DNA of 64,000 bases. Origin: Ophiosphaerella korrae (lineage: Eukaryota > Ascomycota > Dothideomycetes > Pleosporales > Phaeosphaeriaceae). A program made the position numbers and the translations under genes. The first letter of the stretch is position 1; every line of letters begins with the position of its first letter. The stretch covers positions 1 to 64,000 of the forward strand of contig JALNQF010000055.1 in the NCBI GenBank assembly GCA_028456385.1, written 5' to 3'. The notes beneath the pieces were generated by a model. The model was not told the origin of the DNA, did no database searches, and saw nothing but the letters and a program-made list of their open reading frames with translations. This document shows, piece after piece, positions 20,101 to 28,981 of the stretch.

Positions 20101-20611
20101 CCAACCAGCAGAGTTACCTTCAACTGCTGGTCCACCTCGCATCGCTCTGGCTGGTGGAAAGCCATCTTGGCGCGAGCGTGAAGCCATGAAGGCGGCTGGT
20201 CAGACTCCCCCCCCTGCTGCCGCTGCTGCTGAAACTTCTTCCACATCAGCAGTAGGTGCTGCTGAGGCGGAGGCTCCTAAGCGGGGCGGTTACGTGCCAC
20301 CTGCCATGCGCCAGGGCGGTGCACCGGCAGGCGGCTGGCGGGAGCGTGAAGGTAGCGGCCGTGGACCCCCAGGGCGGACAGAGTCGCCTGCTACTGGTAG
20401 TCGCTACGAGGGTCCTCGAGGAGCTCGCAGCTTTGGCGATAACCGAAAAGCATCTCCCGCTTCAGGAGGCGGCTACGTTCCCCCAAGTCGACGTGCTCCA
20501 CAGGATGGTGCCCCAGCACGTGAGAGCGAACGTGAGTCTGCACCCCCTGCCCAAGCTGCGAGCGATGGAAAGTACAGACCAGGTGCCTTCAAACGCACAA
20601 CAGGTCAGTAA
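17188..20611 (+). CDS. TIF32: Translation initiation factor eIF3 subunit a
   Basis: Four exons (17188-17225, 17293-17521, 17575-19949, 19999-20611; introns 67, 53 and 49 bp) give 1084 residues, normal for the family. The start [20 protein letters not shown] is typical, followed by [15 protein letters not shown] and [20 protein letters not shown]. The PCI region lies at about 320-500. From about 560 a long charged helix begins ([40 protein letters not shown]), the spectrin-like section that binds eIF3b and eIF3i. The C-terminal quarter is Gly/Pro/Arg-rich with YVPPAMRQ and YVPPSRR repeats and ends [13 protein letters not shown]. It scaffolds the eIF3 complex on the 40S subunit. A start further upstream is unlikely because the open frame there lacks conserved residues. 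Confidence 0.96.
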
Positions 20612-21323
20612 GGCGGAAATTATTTAGGGTATATTGTATCTTGAGCACAAAATGTGTTTACGACTTAGTGGCATGGGCAAGGATTTGACGGTGCTTGGAG
20701 TTGATAGAGCTCCTTTCGCTGGGATGGCGGTCACGAAACATGACATGCGCCGATATGTAACCCTGCAGAAAAATACATTCTCATTTCATTTCAAACATTA
20801 AATCTCACTGGCCGCATCAACCAAGATGCGAAGCATCTTAGCTGCAGCCAGTCCAATGCCAAAAATACAGTCCAACGCAAAATGTTAAATAACTTTAGAA
20901 TATACCAACTATTCAAGATTCTAAACAGCGAAGAGTTAGATCTATATCTTAGCTAAAATGTTATAAAATTATATATAATATAGGAAGTTACTTGTCTATA
21001 AAAAAAAAATTAAAAAAAAAAAAAATTAATGTTAGGCTGCAGGCCACAGCCGAGAAGGCTAGGGGCCCGGAGAGTCCTTGAACAATATATACTGTTCTAC
21101 TCCAATAATCAACATTATTGATTATTCGCACCTTTTTGGTTGTTTTTGGCATAGTGGAGTAGAGTTACCCTTCGACAACCGAATCACGTGATTATTATGA
21201 ACCCGATCGCCACTCTCTTTTCCTACTTCAGCTGCGGAATATCGAGTAGAATCAAGTGCATGGGAGCCCATGTATGCCCCCGTCCCACCACTAGCATTTA
21301 TTTCCAATGCTAGACACAACTAT
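20612..21323. other. AT-rich boundary of a gene-poor island
   Basis: From about 20880 the sequence turns strongly A/T-rich (long A runs at 21001-21027, many TATA and TTAG words), in contrast to the GC-balanced eIF3a gene. This is the look of repeat-induced point mutation in ascomycetes. No element ends or coding frames could be defined. Confidence 0.5.
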
Positions 21324-22012
21324 TCATCCAAGCCCTTGCATGAAGTCATTTGCTGAAGTCGTCGGGACCCCATCACGGACTATGACTCGAACGAAGATCT
21401 TTTTGAGTGAAGGGATGGTTTTGAATTGCGCGTCAATCGATAGCAACGCCTCTCGGATAAAGTCGTCTGTCTTTCTGAAGATACTGGCGTTCTTGTGGTG
21501 AACGTGGGTTTCCAGTGTCGATAGATTGGTACACTTGTGTTGGAGGAGCTTCAAACTTTGCAGGCTGTCGTCCCTGAGCCTGGCTTTTCCTGGTTGGCCA
21601 TCTATACTTTCCACGACTGGGAATTTGATGCATAGATAAGATAGTGAAGCTGCGTTTACAGGCCCAATGCAGTCTAAACAGGATTGCAAGAGGCCGAATT
21701 GTTGTTGCGTGATATCTACGAGCTCGAAGTGATCCATTCCATAGAGCGCTGTGCTAGCCTCACAAAATATCTGCCGGTTGGTGTATAGCAATGTAAACCA
21801 TTGGGTAGGTCTGTCGGGAGCAAAGGTCTCTCTACTAGAGAATCTGGCTCTTGAAAAAGAAAGACTGGATGCGGTAGAATGAGCACTCTATTGTAAATTT
21901 TATTGCGAATCCCTTTAGGCAAGTCGAGAGAGTTAACTGTAGCTGAGCCTACTGATTCTAAGGAATGGAAGGGTGCTGTTGAGTTCGGAGTACTCTTTTC
22001 TTTGGAATCCAT
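21324..22012 (-). pseudogene. Frameshifted 2EXR/F-box-like gene
   Basis: Frame one starts at ATG 22012 (MDSKEKSTPNST) and carries LDLPKGIRNKIYNRVLILPH, the family's LP-x-x-IRN-x-IY start. The expected next motif, LLYTNRQIFCEASTALYGMD, is in another frame downstream and ends at 21324 (NDFMQGLG, stop). The switch falls between about 21790 and 21840 and no GT..AG intron of usable length fits. Proteins of this type are common, expanded and uncharacterised in Pleosporales. Either the gene has lost a base or there is a sequence error. The segment lies in the AT-rich island. Confidence 0.6.
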
Positions 22013-23351
22013 GACGATATGTTGTTGGCGATGTAGGAAGCGTGCCGATGTGTGATGAAACCTTTCTTGGCTGTCGCTGGTCAGGCAAAGACCGGAAATA
22101 TGGATATTCTGTCCCAACTAGAAATTGCAAGCGGTGACTGCTTTGAGAGTAGAGACTAGCCAAGGCTGCTAACTTGTAAGTTTTACGCCGGGCTAAATTT
22201 CCTCTGGTAACCGCTCTGAGCGGCAAACTAGGACACCCCACCGTTCTTAAGTGGCTAGCAACCTCTCTAAAAGCTTCGAACACACGCGAAAATACACGTT
22301 AAACAGGTCTGTAACGTGTATCGTCTGGTTCACATTCGGCTAAATACAAAAACAAACTGCGTACGAAAGCTTGTAAAGTATATCCCTCAGTTTTCGGTCT
22401 TGCGGGAATTAGGTATCACTGCTGTTCTGCGTCACCTACACCATTATTGTGGGGGCGTACGCTAGAAAAAGCACGAAAATATCACTAAAGATATTATTGT
22501 GGCCGTTAAGGGACCTGAAACCGTATCTAGTCTCGACGCGAACATCCATCTCAATCTAGAAGTACCAACATCCAGTGCAGATGGTTATTGGATCGATGTA
22601 AGCAACTATTTCGGTCAGTGGATGAAGGATTATTAAACAACGCTTCAGCAGAAATGGAGGTGCGTGAGAACGATAACAAAATCGGACAGACTGAAAGAAC
22701 GCCAAAGCCGAAAGTCAACAACTCAAACCACTTGGCAAGGAATAGAGTTTAAAATCCCTTTTTGAGCGCTAGCTTTTTATTTTTTCTTCAGCCTTAATGA
22801 CGCCTGGAGACTCGAGCGTCCCTGACAAGGATCATAATATGAATAACAAAGCTAAAGGGAAAAGCCAAATCAGATATTCTTGGGAGGGTGAGGGTGATGA
22901 CTTAAGGTCTCAAAGCAAGCACGGGTAAGAAAGACGTCGGGCGTCAGAGTGTTGTATTAGGGCCAGATGTGCCAAAGGGAATGCAGTTGCGCCAGAACAT
23001 TGAAGAGCTGCAGTGGCCCCGAGATTGTATTGGTTGGATTACGTGGAAGCGGAGCAACAATTATGTGGCTGTTATAAATCGCCTGCTGGTCCCCCAATAA
23101 TGCTTGATTTTTAAACGTGATTACTCGACAAGTTAGCGATTTCTCAACATCTATACGAAAGACTTTGGTGAGACTGCGATAGTATTTCGCCTTCTACGCC
23201 TTTTATGCTAATAGATGGTAGTGCACCATCGATTCATCCATGATGTGTTACCAGGGCATTAGAAAATGGCCAAACTGTGGGTGTACCGTGAAAGCGGGAG
23301 CCGTAGAATCTTGTGGAAAGGATGGGTGCACAGAGGTCGAGGATAGAGTTA
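22013..23351. other. AT-rich gap with coding remnants
   Basis: No complete gene. One 50-odd-codon frame on the plus strand around 22470-22636 (containing DIIVAVKGPETV and a C-terminal YFGQWMKDY) reads like a protein fragment. Another short plus-strand stretch near 22960-23100 (RQNIEELQWPRDC) does too. Neither has a start or recognisable family. Confidence 0.35.
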
Positions 23352-24290
23352 TTACTGCTTTTTCTGCACGGTGCGCAGATCATAAACCATGATAAAGTCG
23401 AGACACCTCTCAGGACAACTCAAGACAGGAACTGCTTCATTCATATCAAATCGCTCTGTGTATGAAAATCTGCTTCTTCTCCATAAGCCCAAGTTGGAAG
23501 ACAAGACGGCACTTTGGTGCCAACACGACCACAGCAGCTAACGCCTATGAGTACAACATGTCCTTGAACATTTTTCATAACGTTGCTCATGCTTAGGTCT
23601 CCGTGCGAAGATCCAGCGTTATACCAGCTGTTTGCAGCCTGTCTAATATCTTCTAAGCGGCGACGCATCTCGTTGTCATCTAACTTATAAAGCTCTTCCA
23701 TCCTATACCCGCGGATGTCGCTGTCTTCAAAGATTGGTTCGTCGGAAATCTGCGGAACAGGCAAGTTTACTGACGCTAACCGTTTTAGCATCTTATACTC
23801 GTACCGTAGAGGCGATATGGACTGCGTATCGGGATGTGCGAGCTTAATGATCGGGTAAGGCTTTGAGTCAACTCGTCGGATACAGGGGTGGGGACCAAAA
23901 TCTATCAGCGTAGAACTCTTACGCAGGAGGGCTATATTGAGACTTTCTTCCATACGAGACACATCGCAGGCTTGATATGGAAAAGTGGCGAGAGAGGGAT
24001 AGTCAAGGCTTCCAGACCATGTCAAAGCGTATAAACTCCCGTCATACTCGATGTCGCACTCATAATAGCCACGCTGCACGCTCCGACGTGTTGGTGTGGT
24101 CGGCTATGCGGAACCCACGCATAATAGACACTTTCGCAAAATTCAAATAAGGAGGGAGGAGACTTGAGAGGTCTATTATTATATCGTGAGAAAGCTGAAC
24201 TATTGGCCTATGTATACCGAGATTTTGTAACGGAACAAACTGGGTGCGATTCAAGCTCAAGAGTGATGTAGAAAGATCACTGTGTTGTAA
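23352..24290 (-). pseudogene. Decayed protein-kinase-like (APH-type) gene
   Basis: Three frames must be joined. The N-terminal part (about 24290-24080; NRTQFVPLQNL, IMRGFRIADHTNTSE) has no ATG. The main part (about 24079-23450) carries a kinase-like lobe and the catalytic-loop pattern SSHGDLSMSNVM. A last segment in another frame (ERFDMNEAVPVLSCPERC) runs to a stop at 23352. After the catalytic loop the sequence reads VVLIGVS where related phosphotransferases have an Asp in an ID-[FP]-S position, so the metal-binding Asp is missing. The frameshifts, absent start and lost residue make a dead gene most likely. The MITE lies only 26 bases upstream of its 5' end. Confidence 0.6.
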
Positions 24291-24316
24291 AGGCTAGAGA
24301 GCTATCTGAATATGTA

Positions 24317-24622
24317 ACGTGTTCCACCAGTAAACGGGCCACCCCGAAAACCACCAAAAGTCGCAAAAACTGTAACTTGATTTTAGTTCTATCTTTGTAT
24401 CGCTATTTTAAGACTCTTATTTAATTTAGGAAGTAAATTTATTATGCAGTTCTAGAGGTATAGTAATTTGGCTCAAAATTGGGGGCCAAAACTTAATATC
24501 TTTATAATAGCTAGATTTATTACTCCGGTGCTTCTATGTGTACTTCCAGTTAGGTATAAGAGGCTTGTAAAATTTTAGGGTGGCCCGGTTACTGATTTGG
24601 CCCGGTTACTGGTGGAACACGT
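24317..24622. mobile_element. MITE, 306 bp, Tc1/mariner (Fot1/pogo)-like ends
   Basis: The ends are inverted copies: left ACGTGTTCCACCAGTAAACG then GGCCACCCC, and right the reverse complement of ACGTGTTCCACCAGTAACCG then GGCCA. That is 24 bases with one mismatch. The right end also has a second inner copy of the CAGTAACCGGGCCA block, a small tandem duplication. The inside is AT-rich with no coding frame. TA flanks the left end (24315-24316) and CA the right, which fits a TA target duplication with one decayed copy. Assignment to the Fot1/pogo type is an inference from the TA site and ACGT ends. Confidence 0.75.
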
Positions 24623-24912
24623 CAAGGGATCGGTAGCTCAGTTTGAGTAAGCAGCTCTAGCAGCTCGGAATAACAGTCCACCGCTCTACAGCTTCTCTAA
24701 CCTATTATACTCTACGTAATAGATTTCAATTCTATACGTATTTCTTAAAACTACCCTAGTATACTAACTTTAAAGGATTAATAAAGATTGTATAATTTAC
24801 CACCTGTTCTTAAGTATTTTATTAGGACTCTGCGTTACAAGATGAATAGTGTACAATACTCTAGGTTAAATTAGATCGACTTTGCTGCCTTTCGAATGGG
24901 GCTTGAAATTTG
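24623..24912. other. AT-rich stretch between MITE and broken gene
   Basis: Strongly TA-rich with no coding signal. The first 60 bases contain a tRNA A-box-like word but no matching B box. Confidence 0.4.
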
Positions 24913-25961
24913 ATGCTTACTGTGCTCTTTTCATCCATGATATCTGACGGAGCCAAGAACCTTGCCTTGTGTGTCTCTCATAGAAGTAATGCTCTGCGCT
25001 CTGTGGATCTACGATCGCGAACACTAGAGACATGGGATGGCGATGTAAACGAGCAGTCAAGCAGCATCCTTTTCACAACCTTACCACCCGAGCTACGGAA
25101 CAGGATCTACACCTACGTCTTCCTCGGGGATGGGGCCTCACCTAGGTCAAACCTAAAAGCCCGGCTCCAGTCTACATCTTCATTATTACCACATCCGCTT
25201 TCGCTACTCCTCACATGCCGCAAGATCAACGCAGAAGCCACACCCCTTGCCTTCCGCATCCACTCCTTTGCCATCAGCCGAGTCTCACGCTTCCAAGTCT
25301 TCCATACCTCCACGAAAATCCTCTCCCCTCTACAAATCGCCAGTCTATGCTCCGTAACATATACGCCACAGGGCGCAAATATATCACAAAATCTATATGA
25401 AGACTCGATAGCCAACCTAATCGTCTACAGCGTCCTATGCTTCCCTGGTCTCTCCCGAGTCTACACCGCAGCACCGCCGTCTCCGAGACCCGCATACTGA
25501 CTATACGGGAATGTGGGAAGCGCGTGTGAAAAGCATGGGCCGTGGTGGTTTAGGCGTGCATTGAGCGCCGTGAATGAGGAGTATGAGTACGCGTGGGCGG
25601 CGACAGAGAAGTGGAGCTGGGAGTTTGTCATGAACGAGGCATATAGTGGGGATTGTGAGGCACGACTTACGCAGGCGGGGACGCGGCGAGCCGTTTTGGT
25701 GAAGGCTATGGGTGAGCGGAGAGGGAATGAAACTGGGAGGGATGGGTTGGTAAGGTTGGTGCCTAGGATTGGTAGAGGGGGAATGTGCGATGTGGAAAAT
25801 GCGTGTACATCTGTGGGTTGGGTGGGTTTGGGTTTGAGACGTATTGGGAGGATTTATCTAGACGGAAGAAGAGAGAGTTAGGCGGCAATGTGTGGAAAGG
25901 CAGTGTAGATCAGTACTTGTGGGAGACAATCGGGTCAAAGGTACGTGGGTATTCACCTTGA
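24913..25961 (+). pseudogene. 2EXR/F-box-like gene with in-frame TGA and a frameshift
   Basis: From ATG 24913 the frame shows the family start FTTLPPELRNRIYTYVFLGD and LLLTCRKINAEATPLAFRIH, then hits TGA at 25498-25500. The same frame continues without stop (CEKHGPWWFRRALSAVNEEY, TEKWSWEFVMNEAYSG) until about 25780, after which the sensible reading moves to another frame (FETYWEDLSRRKKREL, SVDQYLWETIGSK) and stops at 25961. The second break coincides with a G5 run (25777-25781) and one extra G would restore the frame, so a sequencing error is possible there. The TGA could be TGG or CGA mutated by C-to-T-type change. It is drawn as a pseudogene because two independent breaks are needed. Confidence 0.6.
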
Positions 25962-26068
25962 TAAGTGTTGTTGGATGAAAGTGTATGTATTATGAAATAG
26001 CCAGCATATAGGATTGTAATCGTGACTAGAGTGTGTACCAACCACGCTGTAATTGCATCACGTACATC

Positions 26069-27886
26069 TCAAGGCTCAGCACCGTGCATATCTCTCTTAA
26101 ATCGTTCTAAACACCTCTGCTTTGTCTGTTTCCAATTCACGTGGGGTTTAGGATATCCTAGCTTCTCGAATTCTTCTTTCGACAAACGCTCATATGGTGC
26201 GAAGATTGCTTTTCCTTCGACACCTGCTAATTCTGGGACCCCTTGAAAACTCTATTAACCTTATTTTTTTCAGCCTGGATGGCAAACTGTAGACTTACAT
26301 TGTCGAATATAATCCCCATTAGGATCGTTCTTCTCAGCTTGTGATACCGGGTTGAAAACAGTATAACTTGGTTCCCAACCCTGAGTATTATTTGAGAGAT
26401 CCCAGTCGACCAGTGTTTCAGCGAAATAGCGTTCGCCTCGTCGATAATCAAGCAGCAAATTACAGTACAAGTAGCTCGACACGTTCATGCGCAGTCGATT
26501 GTGCATGTATGCTTCGGTGTTCAATTGTCTCATTCCTGCATCGATGAACGGCTCGCCTGTTGTGCCCGTACACCATTTCTCCCATCCTTCTTCATCATCT
26601 TCCCATTTCACAAAGTTAAATTTGAGGTTTTGGGGAAGATTCATGGATGTGTGGGGTGTGGTCATGGTGGTTTGGCGGTATAGTTCCCGGAACACGATCT
26701 CGCGGACCCAACCGTAGACCCCGGCCTTAGAACCCGTTTCACTGAAATCGGCACTGCCGTGATTGTAATCTGCTACCTTTTGAAGGGCCTCTCGTACACT
26801 GAACATCCCTGCGGAGAAGTAAGCGGACATTCGAGACGTGCTGTTTTCTGCGGGGTTGCTTCGAGTGTCGGCGTATATATGGATCTGTTTAAGGAAGGCA
26901 TCCATTCGTTTTGATGCGGCAGCATGCCCCGCAGGCCATAGCTTGCGTATGCGCTTGTGATCTTGATCGCTTTTGAATTGTTTGTCTTTTGCAGGCTCTG
27001 GACCTGGCGTGTCGAAGAGATCTTTGAGCTCTTTCTTGAAAGCAGCTGGATTGGCGATTGGTGGAGGTACAGTGTCGAGAAGCTCAGGCTCATCCTTGAT
27101 GATGGAAAGCCAGCTCTTGTGATAGGGCGTAAATACTTTCATGGGTTTCCCGGCTCTAGTGGTCATTGTACCCGGCTCAATGACGGTCTGATCGTGGTGA
27201 AGAGAGACTTGAATACCGCTGCCGATCTCCTTAATAAGCTTGATATCTCGGCGTAGTTCATCGACTTCATATTCATAGTTACCGAAGACATGGGAGAACT
27301 TCTGCTTCTTGAACCACTTCACTACTGTAGGTACGACCTTTTTGCGATCTTCACACTCTAGAAACACTAGAGGAATATAGAGTTCTTTTAGCTCCTTTTG
27401 CATAATCTTCAACCCATCGCACATCAGATCCACTCGTGCCGGGCTTGTGCCATGCCATGATTCATCGGCTGGGCAATTGATATAGACACATATTAGAGGT
27501 TTCTTTGCGCGCTGCGCAAGCTGAGATGCATGGTGTAAAGCTGTGTTGTCTTGGATGCGAAGGTCTTTAGGATGAAACCAATGGGCTACTTTTGTGACGT
27601 CCTTAACCTCGTCCTGGGCTTTTTGGGCTTCTTGAAGCTGATTAAATGGAAGGTTTTCATCCACCTGCTTAGCTCGTTTGGTGGTCGTATGTCCAAGCTC
27701 GGAGTGCTCGTAACTCGTTCTTTTGGACATTATATGCTGCGTTACAGAGGTTCCTTTTGCTTTCGTTTTTTGTTGCGTTGCGTACTTCAACCTTCGGATT
27801 TGGACAACGTGCAACCCTGAAAGTCTGGTCAAGAGAGATACGTTACGTGCAGAAATGGAAAGAAAAAACAGTCTCACCAGAAGCAT
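26069..27886 (-). CDS. Photolyase/cryptochrome-family protein, CPD-photolyase-like
   Basis: Exons 27886-26299 and 26241-26069 (57-bp intron joining DYIRQ to WVPELAGVEGKA) give 586 residues. The N-terminal photolyase domain starts HWFHPKDLRIQDNTALHHAS. The FAD domain shows FSVREALQKV, YGWVREIVFRELYRQ, GEPFIDAGMRQLNTEAYMHN and RLRMNVSSYL. The stretch usually reading NNGGWGFSSSTGVDPQPYFR-IFNP is shorter here (SNNTQGWEPSYTVFNP). Residues 1-40 are basic and hydrophobic without acids, like a mitochondrial presequence. A second ATG at 27730 (MSKRTSYEHSE, then TTKRAKQ) could give a nuclear form. The expected role is light-driven DNA repair, but the altered loop leaves activity open. It is divergent from the alkaline phosphatase gene. 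Confidence 0.85.
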
Positions 27887-28341
27887 GGAGAAGGAATAAA
27901 CTCGCTAAGGTGCCCGGAAGATCCTTTGTATATGACAGGAGATGGACAGAAACAATCGAAGTGGTGACGTCGGCGGTCAACCATGCTAGATCCGATCTAG
28001 GCGGTACCATGATGTCTGGCGCGTCCTAGCCACCAATTGACAATTCGGAATCATGGTTTTAGATTTCAGACCCCAGATCTCTGGATCTCATGGTGCCTGA
28101 GATGATTCGCAAATCCATGCAAATCGTCGGCGGCTTGGTAATTTAGCTCACAGGGCAGGGTAGCAGCCACGCGAGCTGTTTCTGATTTTATTCCATGCTA
28201 GCACCTACTAGTAGCGCTCAATTGGTGCTATGAGTTACGAATTTAGGTTTTCACTGTCTTAATAGACATATTTACGGAAGGTGGCGATGCAAGGCGGGTG
28301 TTAACAAGGAGAAAAGCTTGAATCAGTGACGAACATGTCGA

Positions 28342-28347
28342 CACGTG
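28342..28347. promoter_or_regulatory. CACGTG E-box, candidate PHO4/NUC-1 site
   Basis: A perfect palindromic CACGTG lies 640 bases upstream of the alkaline phosphatase start and about 455 bases upstream of the photolyase-family gene. This is the preferred site of PHO4-type bHLH factors, one of which is encoded in this window. Use of the site is inferred. Confidence 0.4.
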
Positions 28348-28596
28348 ATCTCTCAATCCCACGGCTCAAGTGTCGCCAGGGCGTTTTGTTCGTTCGGCGC
28401 CGCCGGTCACGGCAGCTCGCGCACATGTAATGAAATTGATGCTTTCTGGATGGTCTTGCATCCTCTCTGAGCACGAGGCCAATCGTAGTCCAGTCCCAAG
28501 ACCGCACAGCATGCTGCGGCGCTGTGCTGGCCAAGCACGCTAGCGGGCATATCAGCAGGCCTCTTTGCACAGACGAATCACAACACCATCCTCGTT

Positions 28597-28602
28597 CACG
28601 TT
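28597..28602 (+). promoter_or_regulatory. CACGTT, candidate low-affinity PHO4-type site
   Basis: CACGTT lies 385 bases upstream of the alkaline phosphatase start. In yeast PHO promoters this variant works as a weaker Pho4 site beside CACGTG. A six-base word is expected by chance fairly often, so this is only suggestive. Confidence 0.3.
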
Positions 28603-28981
28603 GCGCCAAGATCGTCACCACCCTTCCATCGGCACGGATGCGGTAAATCTTCCAGAAAATTATCGCCAAGGATATGATGCCAGTGGCTCGGTGTGCGGAC
28701 CAGGCGAGCGGAAATGGGACTGGCCCAGGTTCTTGGGGCGTTCATCTCGAGCAGTAAGAGTGCGACGATATTGCACGAGGACGCCGAGAGACATGCCGCG
28801 GGTATTATCTGTGGACCCTAGTAGGTGCATGCTTGACGGTTGCCCAATTCGTTCTGGAGTTCGTATGCAGGTCCAAGTAGCTCTGCAAGCTTATAAGGTC
28901 GAGGGACACAGCCTCTCTTCCCTTGCTTCGTCGCACCCTTGAGAGCCTTGCGTAAACTGCCAAATCTCCGTAGCGTTCAGA

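Larger units (their letters stand above)
27887..28981. other. Divergent promoter region of photolyase and alkaline phosphatase genes
   Basis: About 1.1 kb with no supported coding frame. It contains one CACGTG, one CACGTT and a TATAAGG word at 28892-28898, about 90 bases before the phosphatase start. Confidence 0.5.

Noticed and set aside
24627..24690. tRNA-like A-box (GGTAGCTCAGTTTGAG)
   Set aside because: No B box (GGTTCGA-type) at the right distance and no cloverleaf pairing could be drawn. It is more likely a chance word in an AT-rich relic.
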